A program made the translations under genes and the position numbers. A stretch of DNA of 64,000 bases, taken from positions 1,769,233 through 1,833,232 of the forward strand of contig CP003316.1 of assembly GCA_000247545.1 (NCBI GenBank), written 5' to 3'. Under the pieces are notes generated by a model. That model worked only from the letters and a program-made list of their open reading frames with translations, had not been told where the DNA came from and ran no database searches. Source of the DNA: Pyrobaculum oguniense TE7. Its GTDB lineage: Archaea; Thermoproteota; Thermoprotei; Thermoproteales; Thermoproteaceae. Within the stretch, counting starts at the first letter, position 1. Each line of letters begins with the position of its first letter. Below, in pieces: positions 1 to 8,397 of this stretch.

Positions 1-976
1 CATGTTTCAACACCCCCCTCACGCCTGGCGTCGCCTCCGCCACTATAGGCCTACCCGCTGACATATACCAGTAGGTCGTAGTCCTTTCAGCGAGGTAGAT
101 ACCAGGCACCTTAGAAGCCGTATTAACGAGGACAGAGCTAGCCCTTAGAAACGACAACCTCAATGGATCGTTGAAAACCGGGGCGGGCGGCAACACGGCG
201 ACTCTCTTGAGACCCAACCTCTTAATCAACATTAAAATCCTGTCGCTTCCTCCCCACGTCTGGACCACAAGAAAAACGTCTCTTCGCCGCCGCTCTAGAA
301 GAGAAAATGCATACATCAACGTGTCGATCCCATGGTAAGGCTCGCCCCCACCGCTATACCCAACTATCACGTAGCTAGACAACTCTGGAAATCTCTCAAA
401 AAAGATATTGCCAACTTTTAAAGGATCAGCTAACGCTAAGTTAACACCGAACGGCAAATACGCGACACACCTCCTCCCTAGATAGCGTCTCATAAACCCA
501 GCAATGGCCTTGGACCACGCAATAACGCACCTAGCCCTCCGAAGTATGTAGAAGTCCAGGGAATTGAAGACTACGTATGGCTTATTGCAGTGCCAGTAAT
601 CCATTAAGTCGACTACGACGCGTTTACCAGCCCTCAGAGCGCCGAGAGCCCCTGTCAGATTCTTGATAACCACATTTCTAGTATCCAACTTCCGGAAGAA
701 AATTGTATAATAGCTCTCCAAGAGAAGCGACAACCCGTCGTAGATTTCGCCTTGCCTAACACAGCTATCGATGTACTTTGTAAGATCTGTCCTTTTAGCT
801 AATTCGAACAACTTTATATCTAGCCGACGCCGATCACTAGCCAGAACCCAACCACTTTGTAGCGGTAACGGTCTGGTTCTCCCCAACATGTATATTTCCA
901 ATTCATTTACTGCCGTTTTCAAGAATAATGGACGCGGAAATATGTATGGATTAAACCTTGTAACATAGGCAATCAC
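1..976 (-). CDS. glycosyltransferase family 4 (GT-B), 3' end outside window
   Basis: An open frame of 325 codons runs from a GTG at 976 to the window edge with no stop. It is GT-B-like: a middle segment with the pattern VVDLMDYWHCNKPY, then FGVN before the C-domain, then VIVGYSGGGEPYHG, the usual opening of the donor-binding half of GT4 enzymes (sugar transfer from a nucleotide sugar to a lipid-linked or protein glycan at the cytoplasmic face). A TATA-like TTTTTAAAAAATTG lies about 22 bp before the GTG, supporting a leaderless start. It follows the UGM-like gene in the same direction with 32 bp between. Substrate cannot be read from sequence; the C-terminal E-x7-E motif would lie beyond the window. 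Confidence 0.75.
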   Translation of the reverse strand, partial: MIAYVTRFNPYIFPRPLFLKTAVNELEIYMLGRTRPLPLQSGWVLASDRRRLDIKLFELAKRTDLTKYIDSCVRQGEIYDGLSLLLESYYTIFFRKLDTRNVVIKNLTGALGALRAGKRVVVDLMDYWHCNKPYVVFNSLDFYILRRARCVIAWSKAIAGFMRRYLGRRCVAYLPFGVNLALADPLKVGNIFFERFPELSSYVIVGYSGGGEPYHGIDTLMYAFSLLERRRRDVFLVVQTWGGSDRILMLIKRLGLKRVAVLPPAPVFNDPLRLSFLRASSVLVNTASKVPGIYLAERTTTYWYMSAGRPIVAEATPGVRGVLKH

Positions 977-1008
977 AGCGTGCAAAAAACAATTTTTTAA
1001 AAATCGTC

Positions 1009-2295
1009 TTAAGATACTAAGTTACGAATTTCCATTGCTTTCTTGTATATGACATCGGTGTTCCAGTAGTGCCAGTTGCCCCATCTGCCGAAGGTGGCTA
1101 TGCCTATCTCGGCTAGGTACCTCTCCACGGCCTCTCGGTCCTGCCGGTGGGTCCTCGTGTATATGGGGTAGCCGTATTTGTGAAGCCAAACCTTGACGAC
1201 CTCCACGTCTTTCTCCCTCACAATGCCCAGTTCTGAAAGCCCCCTAACAGCCTCAGCCGCTAGAGCCTCCGTATCCACCTCGCGGCTTGGCGGTATTGTT
1301 ATCTCCGCGATAAGAGCCGACCTATCCTCTGGAGGCTCCGGGAGGTAGTTGGATATCCAGGCGTAGCGGTGGAAGACAACGCGCCTATCCGGCACGTATA
1401 TCCAGTGCTGCGGCGGGGCCCTGGCCCTAAGCCCCAGCCCCACCACCGCCACTGAGTTGTAGTCCAGTCTCCCGGCCGCTTTAAACACCTCCTCGGGAGG
1501 AGGCGGGTCCAGCATCGCCGGAAGATCGCGGAGCGGAAGCGTGGAGACGATATGATCCGCTCTGAGTCTTCCATTTATCAAAAAGCCGTCGGCCCTCTTT
1601 TTCACCTCCTTGACTTCCTCCTTGACGAGCAAAACGCCGGCCTCCTCGGCTTTTCTAAGCGCCGACCGGTACTGCGTTATGATGCCGCCCTCGGGGTAGC
1701 GGAAGACCGCCTGCTCCCTATAGCCCACTGTCTCCATCCCCGCCACGGCCTTCACTATGTCCTCTAGTGATGGTAGGGGGAGACGGCCCGGCGTGTATAC
1801 CCAGTCGGCCGAGAGCTCCTCCAACGGCCTCTTCCAGATCTTCTCGTTATAGGGGATTAGGTAGTCCTTGGCCACCTCCTCGCCAAAGGTGTTGAGTATC
1901 CACTCCTTGAAGCTCTCCGGTCTCCTATCGCCTTGCATAAGCGCCCTTATCAGCGAAAGCCCGTACCTAGCCCTCCTCTCAGGCGGCAAGACGTATATCC
2001 CGTTCTCGAAGGGGTATGGGATGAAGACGCCGTCTAACAACACAAAGGCTCTCCTCTCCTTAGCAACCCAACGGCCGCCCATAGCCGTTATGGCGTTTAC
2101 GACAGCCGGGTCCCGGCTGAAGAGCACGTGGGATCCGCCGACGTCTAATAGGTAGCCGCCGACGGCCTCAGTCCGCAGAAGTCCACCGTCAAAAGACTTG
2201 TCGAGACAGACGACGCCCGCCGAGGGATATTTGGACTTCAGCCTAAGCGCCGCCACGACGCCAGACCAGCCGCAACCTAATACTACTACTTTCAC
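1009..2295 (-). CDS. FAD-dependent amine-oxidoreductase / UDP-galactopyranose mutase-like protein
   Basis: 428 residues. Residues 1-16 form a Rossmann beta-alpha-beta with GCGWSG, followed by an acidic residue (LDKS) for FAD ribose binding. The C-terminal GRWGNWHYWNTD segment is the FAD-contacting motif of the protoporphyrinogen oxidase/UDP-galactopyranose mutase superfamily. The company of glycosyltransferases favours a sugar-nucleotide mutase or related glycan-pathway flavoenzyme over a heme enzyme. GTG start at 2295 with TTTAAG box about 22 bp upstream. Alternative: a NAD(P)-binding amine oxidase of unknown substrate. Confidence 0.8.
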   Translation of the reverse strand: MKVVVLGCGWSGVVAALRLKSKYPSAGVVCLDKSFDGGLLRTEAVGGYLLDVGGSHVLFSRDPAVVNAITAMGGRWVAKERRAFVLLDGVFIPYPFENGIYVLPPERRARYGLSLIRALMQGDRRPESFKEWILNTFGEEVAKDYLIPYNEKIWKRPLEELSADWVYTPGRLPLPSLEDIVKAVAGMETVGYREQAVFRYPEGGIITQYRSALRKAEEAGVLLVKEEVKEVKKRADGFLINGRLRADHIVSTLPLRDLPAMLDPPPPEEVFKAAGRLDYNSVAVVGLGLRARAPPQHWIYVPDRRVVFHRYAWISNYLPEPPEDRSALIAEITIPPSREVDTEALAAEAVRGLSELGIVREKDVEVVKVWLHKYGYPIYTRTHRQDREAVERYLAEIGIATFGRWGNWHYWNTDVIYKKAMEIRNLVS

Positions 2296-2717
2296 GGCAC
2301 TTTGAAATGACTCACTTAAAGAACTAATGATACATCTCCCCCAAGTTTTAGGCTACGAGACTTTTGGCCATCTGCCCAAATATAATAGTGTAGACGGGAA
2401 TACCAGATTGAGCGGCATGCCCACTGATGAGATACCCCTCGATATGCCCTACGACCAATCAGGGATACGCGACATCCCCTTCATCGTTACTATCAAACAC
2501 AAGAGGTCCCCCCGACCTCATGACGCCATGTTCAACATCACACACATGCTTTTTACCACTACAGAAGAAGCTGATATAAAGGATTGCTTCCTCTGAACTG
2601 TATCGAATAAGTAGAAAAGATTTCTGAAACGGGCCAATCTTTGTAATATGTGCCAGAAAGATCATGCAAACAACTTCCGATATTTCCATCGTGTCACTTA
2701 TATAACATATTCTGCGC
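2296..2717. other. intergenic, no convincing gene
   Basis: About 420 bp. Short frames on both strands have no recognisable motif or good start context. I see no RNA gene here. Confidence 0.5.
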
Positions 2718-2918
2718 ATGGACTTGCTGACGCGGAAGCCCAACTTCTGGTCCGAATACTGGATTCCCTACGACCGAGTGGCCAACTTCTGGAGGTTGAA
2801 AAAGCTGGGCGCCGACGTCTCGTACTTAGCGTACCTTGCGGCCCTAATAGTCGCTCTACGGCAGAAGCCGCTCCCCCGTCTACTCGCAACGCTATACGGC
2901 TTGATAACCAGGATATGA
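2718..2918 (+). pseudogene. possible C-terminal remnant of a membrane glycosyltransferase
   Basis: 66-residue frame: a basic and aromatic start (RKPNFWSEYW), then a hydrophobic stretch (YLAYLAALIVAL) and a basic end. The look is that of the C-terminal tail of a family-2 membrane glycosyltransferase with its catalytic part lost. A TATA-like CTTATATAACAT is only 15 bp before the ATG, too close for a leaderless start. It could be an unrelated small membrane protein. Confidence 0.3.
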
Positions 2919-3169
2919 GTTACGATAAGATATATTCCCGAAATTAGCTACAAATGGGCTTAAAGGCATCTCATAAATGCTCATGAACCTGATAGGCGGA
3001 CAGTTGATATGTGGCGTTCAACAGTTCCCTAAAAAGTCGCGTAAAATGCCGCAGATAACCGACGAAGTCCAACAACGCCCCTCCGCAGAGGGCTTGGCAA
3101 CGTTGGTTTCTCTAACGTGCTTATTGCGTAGGCCCTTCAGGTATTCCCACAAATTTCAATTACGCTCTT

Positions 3170-3238
3170 GTACGCCCTCCAGCGCCCTCCTCACGGCCTC
3201 CCGGTGAAGGGGCGTCTGCCAAGCCACGCGCCTCCTCC
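3170..3238 (-). pseudogene. C-terminal stub of the PaREP-associated ATPase
   Basis: On the minus strand one frame reads RRVAWQTPLHREAVRRALEG, identical in pattern to the last 20 residues of the ATPases at 7261-8265 and 34116-35120. Nothing else of the ATPase remains; the sequence to its left (minus-strand upstream) is a different gene. This marks a recombination junction. Confidence 0.75.
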
Positions 3239-3460
3239 CAGGAGTCTGCGGAGGGCCTCCGCGTCGAGGACCACATCCCTTTCGAGCTCCTCCGCCAGGC
3301 GCACGTACTCGTCCACGTCGGGAGCGCCACTATCCAGCTCGCTCTTGAAGTCCTCGTAGAGGCTCATCATCTCACGCGTATGCCTAGCGGCCGTCGCCAC
3401 GAGCCCCCTCAAGACCTCCTTAGCCTCCTCAACAACGCGAGAGACCTCGACAGCCGCCAC
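3191..3460 (-). CDS. small helical protein whose C-terminus runs out of frame into an ATPase stub
   Basis: 89 residues from GTG 3460, with a TATA-like GTTATAAG about 21 bp upstream, so the promoter and start look genuine. Residues 1-77 are helical and charged (VVEEAKEVLRGLV, LAEELERDVVLDAEALRRLL). The last dozen residues come from the ATPase stub read in another frame, so the native C-terminus has been replaced. Not recognised; could be an antitoxin-size regulator or the N-terminus of a larger lost protein. Confidence 0.45.
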   Translation of the reverse strand: MAAVEVSRVVEEAKEVLRGLVATAARHTREMMSLYEDFKSELDSGAPDVDEYVRLAEELERDVVLDAEALRRLLGGGAWLGRRPFTGRP

Positions 3461-3818
3461 GCGTCTAAATGCGCTTATAACAGTTTATAGCGTAGACTCC
3501 AATCGGCGAGATCATCTCATCAACTCCAACCGAATACAGAAACGGGCGAGGGCCGGGGGTCGAGCAGGCCCGAGGAGTGCTGGCGCCTTCTGCAAGGCGA
3601 GCCCCGGCATCGCCTAAGCCACTGAGGCCAATATCTGCAAGCGCTCCACGCCTCAACCCGCCGATCTTAGGCACGCCGCGCGGTCGTGGCGCCGGGATGC
3701 CGTTAGAGGGGCAGAAACGCCGGGACTGAAGGGACGGCGGAGGCCAGGCGCAAGCACGGTGAGATCGCCGCTGGGCGAATTGCCGAGCAGACCCGCCAGA
3801 CTCTACCTGCATCTGCTA
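3461..3818. other. GC-rich stretch without a supported gene
   Basis: Apart from the promoter of the small helical protein at its left edge, I see only shadow frames with proline/arginine-rich composition. Confidence 0.45.
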
Positions 3819-4045
3819 CTATATCTCCTTCAACTCCTGTTATATCTCCTCTACGGGCCTTGGGGGGGGGGTCGCCGTGGCGAGGGCGTGGCCGACCCAG
3901 CCGAAGATGCCGAAGGCCGCGGCGAAGGCCGCGAAGGCCGTGGCCTTTAGGACCAATTTGTCGTATCTAGTCAAGAACCGCGCATACGTTATTATGAGCT
4001 AGAATAGAAACCAGCATGAGAAGCGCTCCAACCGCCTCTAGGCAT
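3819..4045 (-). pseudogene. decayed copy of the two-TM small membrane protein (cf. 14147-14410)
   Basis: The minus strand starts ATGCCTAGAG (MPRx), as does the copy at 14147. After frameshifts it continues AFAAFAAAFGIFGWVGHALAT, then PPRPVEEI followed by a stop, QELKEI and a second stop. The 14147 copy has AWVGYALAT, PPKPIEEI and EKELK at the same places. There are at least one frameshift and two in-frame stops, so this is a relic. It sits just upstream of and divergent from the ATPase gene at 4348. Confidence 0.6.
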
Positions 4046-4347
4046 GCCGCCTATACGCGAGGCGCCCATCAGCTCCACCCAGCCCACGGCGCGCTCTCCA
4101 CGACGCTCCACCGAGCGCTACCTCGATCTCGGACCTTGCCTTAACTCCGTCCTTAGGCCAACATCGCCTCCTGCGGCTTGGCGCACGGCGATCTGGGCGC
4201 AGGAAACCCCCGTGCGGCATCGCCTTACAGCCATACGGCCCCATGCCGGCGATTGCAAATCGCCTTCCCCCAACTCAGCGGCTGCCTTCCGAGAGGCTCA
4301 CGGGAACTCGACGACACAGACTTTTAAAGTAGCGCCGAGGATACAGC
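4046..4347. other. upstream region of ATPase gene with TATA box
   Basis: GC-rich spacer with no convincing gene. CTTTTAAAG at about 4321-4329 is positioned to drive the GTG at 4348 as a leaderless transcript. Confidence 0.5.
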
Positions 4348-5356
4348 GTGGAGAGGATAAGGCTGCCGCTGGCCCCTAGCCTAGAAGTGAAGTTTGCGGA
4401 CAGGGAGATGGCCCTCAAACGTATGGAGGAGTGGGCGGAGAGGGGCATGGCGAGGGTCGAGGTTGTGTTCGGGCCGGAGGGCTGTGGGAAGACGGCTTGG
4501 CTCCGGCAGTCGGCCGTGTTGCTTAGGGAGCTTGGGTATCACGTGATATATGTCGACCCTCTGCGTAAATACTTCGAGGCGTATACCGACGTGAAGGAAG
4601 TGGCGAGGAGGCTGGCCGAGGCCGCGGCTGGGGCGCTTGTGGAGGCGAGGATTTGGCTGGCGACGTTAGCCATCGACTTGACCAACCTACTCATCAAGAG
4701 GATGAAGAAGAAGGTGGCGGTTCTAGCAGACGACGTATTTCAAGCAATAGGGCTGGGGGAGGCCGCTAAGTACGTCAAGGCGTTGCTTGGAGTAATCGAG
4801 TACCCGCCTGCTAGCTACGAGAGGGTAATCGCAGTAGTGGCCACAAGCGAAGGCGTCACCAGGCGGGAGATAGGGAGACATAGGTGGGCATACCTCACAC
4901 CCATGTGGAGCATGCCTAGGGAGGGGTTCCGCCAGCTCTACGACCAGATACCCGGCGATAAGCCTCCCTTCGAGGAGGTCTGGAAGATCACCGGCGGCAA
5001 CCCCAAGCTACTGGGCGAGCTGTATAAGGCCAGGTGGGACGTGGAGGAGGTCTTGGCTAGGCTTGTGGACGAGAAGAAAATCGACGTGTTCGTAGGCGGG
5101 CTTGGGGAGAGGGAGAAAGAGCTACTGAGGCAAGCCGTAGAAGACCCAGACTCGCTGATTACGAGGGGGGATCCCCCTAATGGAGAAGCTGGTAGATCAA
5201 AACCTAATAGTGGACACGATCCCCCGGCGGGACCCCCGCTTCTGGGCCGGGGAGATGCCGCCCGAGAAGGACTTAGAGCTTGGGATCGGGAGGCGCGTGG
5301 CTTGGCAGACGCCGCTCCACAGAGAGGCGGTAAGGAGGGCTCTTGAGGGGGCGTAG
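4348..5356 (+). pseudogene. AAA-type archaeal ATPase, single frameshift in a G6 run
   Basis: Paralogue of the intact ATPases at 7261 and 34116: Walker A GPEGCGKT near residue 42, Walker B VAVLADD near 125, TGGNP near 217. The frame is intact to about residue 271, then slips at GAGGGGGGAT (5164-5171). Removing one G gives the normal tail (LVDQNLIV, RRDPRFWAGE, GIGRRVAWQTPLHREAVRRA) ending TAG 5354-5356. Without correction the protein would be 332 residues with a scrambled tail. PaREP1 follows after 42 bp with its own TATA box. It may be a real mutation, a slippage site or a sequencing error in the homopolymer. Confidence 0.8.
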
Positions 5357-5398
5357 GCTTCGGCGCATCAGCTTTTAAACGAGTTGACCTACGTGGCC

Positions 5399-5947
5399 GT
5401 GGAGGCTCTCGAAAAGCCGCTGCCGAAGCCCACCGCTGAGGACTACGCCGCGGCACGGCTTCTGGAGGCCCTCGTGGAGGCCAGGCTTGCTCTTGAATTT
5501 CTGCAGAGGGGCCTCGTGAGGAACGCCGCGGGGAAGGCCTTCCAGTCCTGGAGGGCTTACCTCGCCGCACTGCTGAGGCTTGAGCTGGATAAGCTGTTGC
5601 AGACGGCAAAGACGGAAGAGGAGAGGAGGTGGCTTATGGAGAGGGCCGTCCCCAGGGTTCCCACGACGAGGATGGTGAGGCTGTCGCAGATGCTGGAGGA
5701 GGTGGGCCATCAGGGAATACAGTCTGTTACTAGCATGGCGCTTGATTTACACGACTATCAATACAATAGGCCGGATCCGGACATGGCCCTTTCGAAATTC
5801 CGCACTAGGGAGGAGGCCGCGGCGGCCGTGGTGGGACTGGTGAGGGAGGTTGCGAGACGCGCCGACTCGCTCAGACAAAGGGTCAAGTGGACCACGGAGC
5901 TAGAAGAGGCGCTGGACGTCTTGAAGGAGGGGCTGAAAGGCGTGTGA
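5399..5947 (+). CDS. PaREP1 family protein
   Basis: 182 residues, mostly helical: KPLPKPTAEDYAAARLLEAL near the N-terminus, AGKAFQSWRAYLAALLRLELDKLL in the middle, the family hallmark LHDYQYN near residue 120, and a WTTELEEAL tail. A longer frame opens at TTG 5384, but I prefer GTG 5399: the TTTTAAAC box at 5373-5380 is about 23 bp upstream, and the paralogue at 38786 starts at the equivalent ATG. PaREP1 (Pfam PF05942, from memory) has no assigned activity; its helical fold and H-x-Y motif resemble HEPN proteins, which is inference. It lies just downstream of an ATPase gene, as in two other loci here. Confidence 0.85.
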   Translation: MEALEKPLPKPTAEDYAAARLLEALVEARLALEFLQRGLVRNAAGKAFQSWRAYLAALLRLELDKLLQTAKTEEERRWLMERAVPRVPTTRMVRLSQMLEEVGHQGIQSVTSMALDLHDYQYNRPDPDMALSKFRTREEAAAAVVGLVREVARRADSLRQRVKWTTELEEALDVLKEGLKGV

Positions 5948-5956
5948 GCACACGCC
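5939..5956 (+). terminator. inverted repeat overlapping the PaREP1 stop
   Basis: GGCGTGT-GAGC-ACACGCC is a perfect 7-bp stem with a 4-nt loop, and the TGA stop lies in it. There is no T-tract after it, so terminator function is uncertain; a half-copy of the same sequence flanks the PaREP1 gene at 29403. Confidence 0.35.
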
Positions 5957-6437
5957 GCTTCGTCATAGGGCGCCGGGAGAACTAAGCGGCGGTGTCGTAG
6001 CGGCCCCGCTGGGGGTGCGGCAGCGACCCGCGCCGCCTCCGTCTCGACACGCAGGCGCGCCCCACGGCGCTAGCCCCAGCCGGCAACACCCCGCCGACAC
6101 GGCGAGAAACGCCGCCCAGCTCGTAAGCCGAGCTAGGCTGGAAGGCCGCATCGCGTAGATAAGCAGTAGAACCCATGCACAAAATCCGCGAAGACATCCC
6201 TGCATGTAATGCGGAGACACGGCTACGACACACGGAAAACACGGATACTAACACTTGAAGAATTAATAAAGAATTATTATCGACACGATAAATAACCCAA
6301 GCGAAGTCTACCGACGTGCACAATCCCGATGTTAGGTTTAAAGAGACTAGGCGATCTACGGCTAAACGTAGTCGTACGGGGTAATGAAGACAAAACTGCC
6401 TAATAGGAGCCAAAAGCAAAAAATTCAAAACTAGAAG
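5957..6437. other. intergenic, AT-rich right half
   Basis: No supported gene. The first 250 bp are GC-rich shadows; from about 6240 the sequence becomes AT-rich, probably the upstream region of the ORF at 6438. Confidence 0.45.
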
Positions 6438-6818
6438 ATGGACGTGGTAAAATCCCTGCTGGACGTAGATCTGAAGTCCATACTTGAGGCGGTTCGGAGA
6501 AAGAGCGGCGTCGAGTTGCCGGATAAGGTAATCGAGGCCTCGCTCGTCAGAGGGGTGCTCCACATGAGGTTCGACTACCCAAAAGGCCCGGAAACCGACG
6601 TGGAGCCGCTGCCCTTCAAGACGTCGGTGTTCCTATTCAGAGACGAAAAGACCGACAAGATAACAGCGCTGGAGATAGTAGGCGTAGAGGAGCTGCTGGA
6701 AGAAATAGGCAACCGAGCAACATCTCCCCCTAAGCCAAGCCCACACGAGGAGCTCCAACGCGCTGAGCTGGGCCGTTGCGCGCTCCGTCTTCCACGCCGT
6801 CGCGCCAAAGGTGTCTGA
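6438..6818 (+). CDS. hypothetical protein with DUF2283-like pattern, C-terminus probably altered
   Basis: 126 residues. Residues 1-93 look like a real compact protein (ESGVELPDK-like helix, then SLVRGVLHMRFDYPKG, then TSVFLFRDEKTDKITALEIVGVEELLEEIG), resembling small DUF2283-type beta proteins. After residue 93 composition turns to low-complexity Arg/Pro, suggesting loss of the natural stop. Upstream is AT-rich with no clean TATA box. Function unknown; PaREP-associated by neighbourhood only. Confidence 0.5.
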   Translation: MDVVKSLLDVDLKSILEAVRRKSGVELPDKVIEASLVRGVLHMRFDYPKGPETDVEPLPFKTSVFLFRDEKTDKITALEIVGVEELLEEIGNRATSPPKPSPHEELQRAELGRCALRLPRRRAKGV

Positions 6819-6913
6819 AGGGGCCCAAGCCGCCGGCGAAAATCAAACCCAGCGACGGAGTAGCAGTTGATAGAGAGATCATACGTGAGGCGCTAGACGC
6901 CGCGCGCTGCCGC
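6752..6913 (+). pseudogene. short relic of an unrecognised helical protein
   Basis: One frame reads ALSWAVARSVFHAVAPKVSE, AQAAGE, and a neighbouring frame continues KIKPSDGVAVDREIIREALD to a TGA. Both look protein-like and join across the GGCGAAAATC segment by a one-base shift. No start or promoter is evident; the N-terminus may be missing. Confidence 0.3.
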
Positions 6914-7260
6914 TGAGCCAGGAAGTGTGAGCCGCGGCGGTGCCACGCCGACGGCGCCGGCGCAGTCCACGGCGGTTTTCGAACACCGCAGACGCCCACA
7001 GCAGAGCGCCTAGAGTGGTCAGTCCGACACGGCGTTAGCCCCAAGCGCCGTCGAGAAGTACGCCGGGATCCCCTACGCCTTGGGACATGGACAAGCTCCT
7101 CAAGTTGCAACCAGCTCCTCGGCCCCAGGCCCGACAGGAGCGGGGAAATAATCGTGGGGCTCAAATACGCCGAACCGCCAAGTGGAATCCGCGGCAGGTC
7201 CATACGTGCCGCCCCGCTGTGAGCGGGGTAGCACATAAAAACAAATGCGCAGAACACTAC
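6914..7260. other. GC-rich spacer and promoter of the ATPase gene
   Basis: No gene seen. CATAAAAACAAA at about 7233-7244 is a plausible TATA box for GTG 7261. Confidence 0.45.
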
Positions 7261-8265
7261 GTGAAGAGAATCAAGCTACCGCTCGCGTCTAATCTCGACG
7301 TTGAGTTCGCTGACAGAGACCTCGCCCTCAAAAAAGTGGAGGAGTGGGCCGAGAGGGGCATTGTGAAGGTCCAAGTCGTGTTCGGACCGGAGGGCTGTGG
7401 GAAGACGGCGTGGCTACGCCAAAGCGCAGTGCTTCTTAAGGAGCTTGGCTTCCACGTGATATATGTCGACCCTCTGCGTAAATACTTCGAGGCGTATACA
7501 GACGTGAAGGAGGTGGCGAGGAGGCTGGCAGAAGCCGCCGCCGAGACGCTGGGTGTCGCTGAGGTGAAGCTGGCGTCCCTTGTCATCGACCTCGCAGTGG
7601 AGTTGTTGAAAAAGAAGAGGAGAAAGGTAGCCATATTAGCCGACGACGTATTTCAAGCAATAGGGCTGGGGGAGGCGGCGAAGTACGTCAAAGCCCTCCT
7701 TGGCATAATTGAATACCCTCCCGCCAGCTACGAGCGGGTAATAGCAGTAGTGGCCACAAGCGAGGGAATTACAAGAAGAGAAATTGGGCGGCACAGATGG
7801 GCAGATCTAACGCCGATGTGGAACATGCCAAAAGACGGCTTTAAACTGCTGTACGACCAGATACCCGGCGAGAAGCCTCCCTTTGAGGAGGCGTGGCGGG
7901 TCACGGGGGGCAATCCCAAATTGTTGGGGGAGCTCTACGAGGCGAGGTGGGATGTCGAAAGCGTAGTTGAGAGATTGGTGGAGAAGAAGGAGCTGGCGCC
8001 CAGCTTCACGGCGAGGTGGCGCGGCTGGCTTGAAAAGGCGGTGGAAGACCCAGATGCGCTCTGGAGCCCAGACGCGCCGAGAGAGCTTATAGACGAACTC
8101 GTCGCGAAAAACCTCATCGCGTACTTCCTCTCCAGAAGAGACCCCCGCTTCTGGGCGGGAGAACCCCCGCCGGAGAGGGATTCAGAGCTTGGAATCGGGA
8201 GGCGCGTCGCATGGCAGACGCCCCTCCACAGGGAGGCCGTGAGAAGAGCTCTTGAGGAGACATAG
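7261..8265 (+). CDS. AAA-type archaeal ATPase (PaREP-associated)
   Basis: 334 residues. Walker A GPEGCGKT (42-49), Walker B AILADD (125-129), sensor-like VVATSEG (163-169), and the archaeal-ATPase TGGNP motif (215-219) before a C-terminal helical domain ending AWQTPLHREAVRRALE. A longer frame opens at 7087, but its extra N-terminus is low-complexity; GTG 7261 matches the paralogues and has a TATA box 22-27 bp upstream. A predicted cytoplasmic P-loop NTPase of the STAND/archaeal ATPase type; partner and substrate unknown. Unlike the copies at 4348 and 34116, no PaREP1 gene follows: a flippase gene does. Confidence 0.85.
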   Translation: MKRIKLPLASNLDVEFADRDLALKKVEEWAERGIVKVQVVFGPEGCGKTAWLRQSAVLLKELGFHVIYVDPLRKYFEAYTDVKEVARRLAEAAAETLGVAEVKLASLVIDLAVELLKKKRRKVAILADDVFQAIGLGEAAKYVKALLGIIEYPPASYERVIAVVATSEGITRREIGRHRWADLTPMWNMPKDGFKLLYDQIPGEKPPFEEAWRVTGGNPKLLGELYEARWDVESVVERLVEKKELAPSFTARWRGWLEKAVEDPDALWSPDAPRELIDELVAKNLIAYFLSRRDPRFWAGEPPPERDSELGIGRRVAWQTPLHREAVRRALEET

Positions 8266-8397
8266 GCCGAAGCTCGGCGGCCCGCCGACAGCCGGCGGCC
8301 GCCACGCGGCGGGGCACAGCTCAGAGCTATAGACGCGGTGAGCCGCCGGAGGCGCCGCATGGTGTTGTCATTTATAAATTGGGCGTTAAAGGGCCGT

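Noticed and set aside
4938-5609. 223-residue minus-strand frame
   Set aside because: Antisense shadow of the ATPase and PaREP1 genes, Pro/Ser/Arg-rich.
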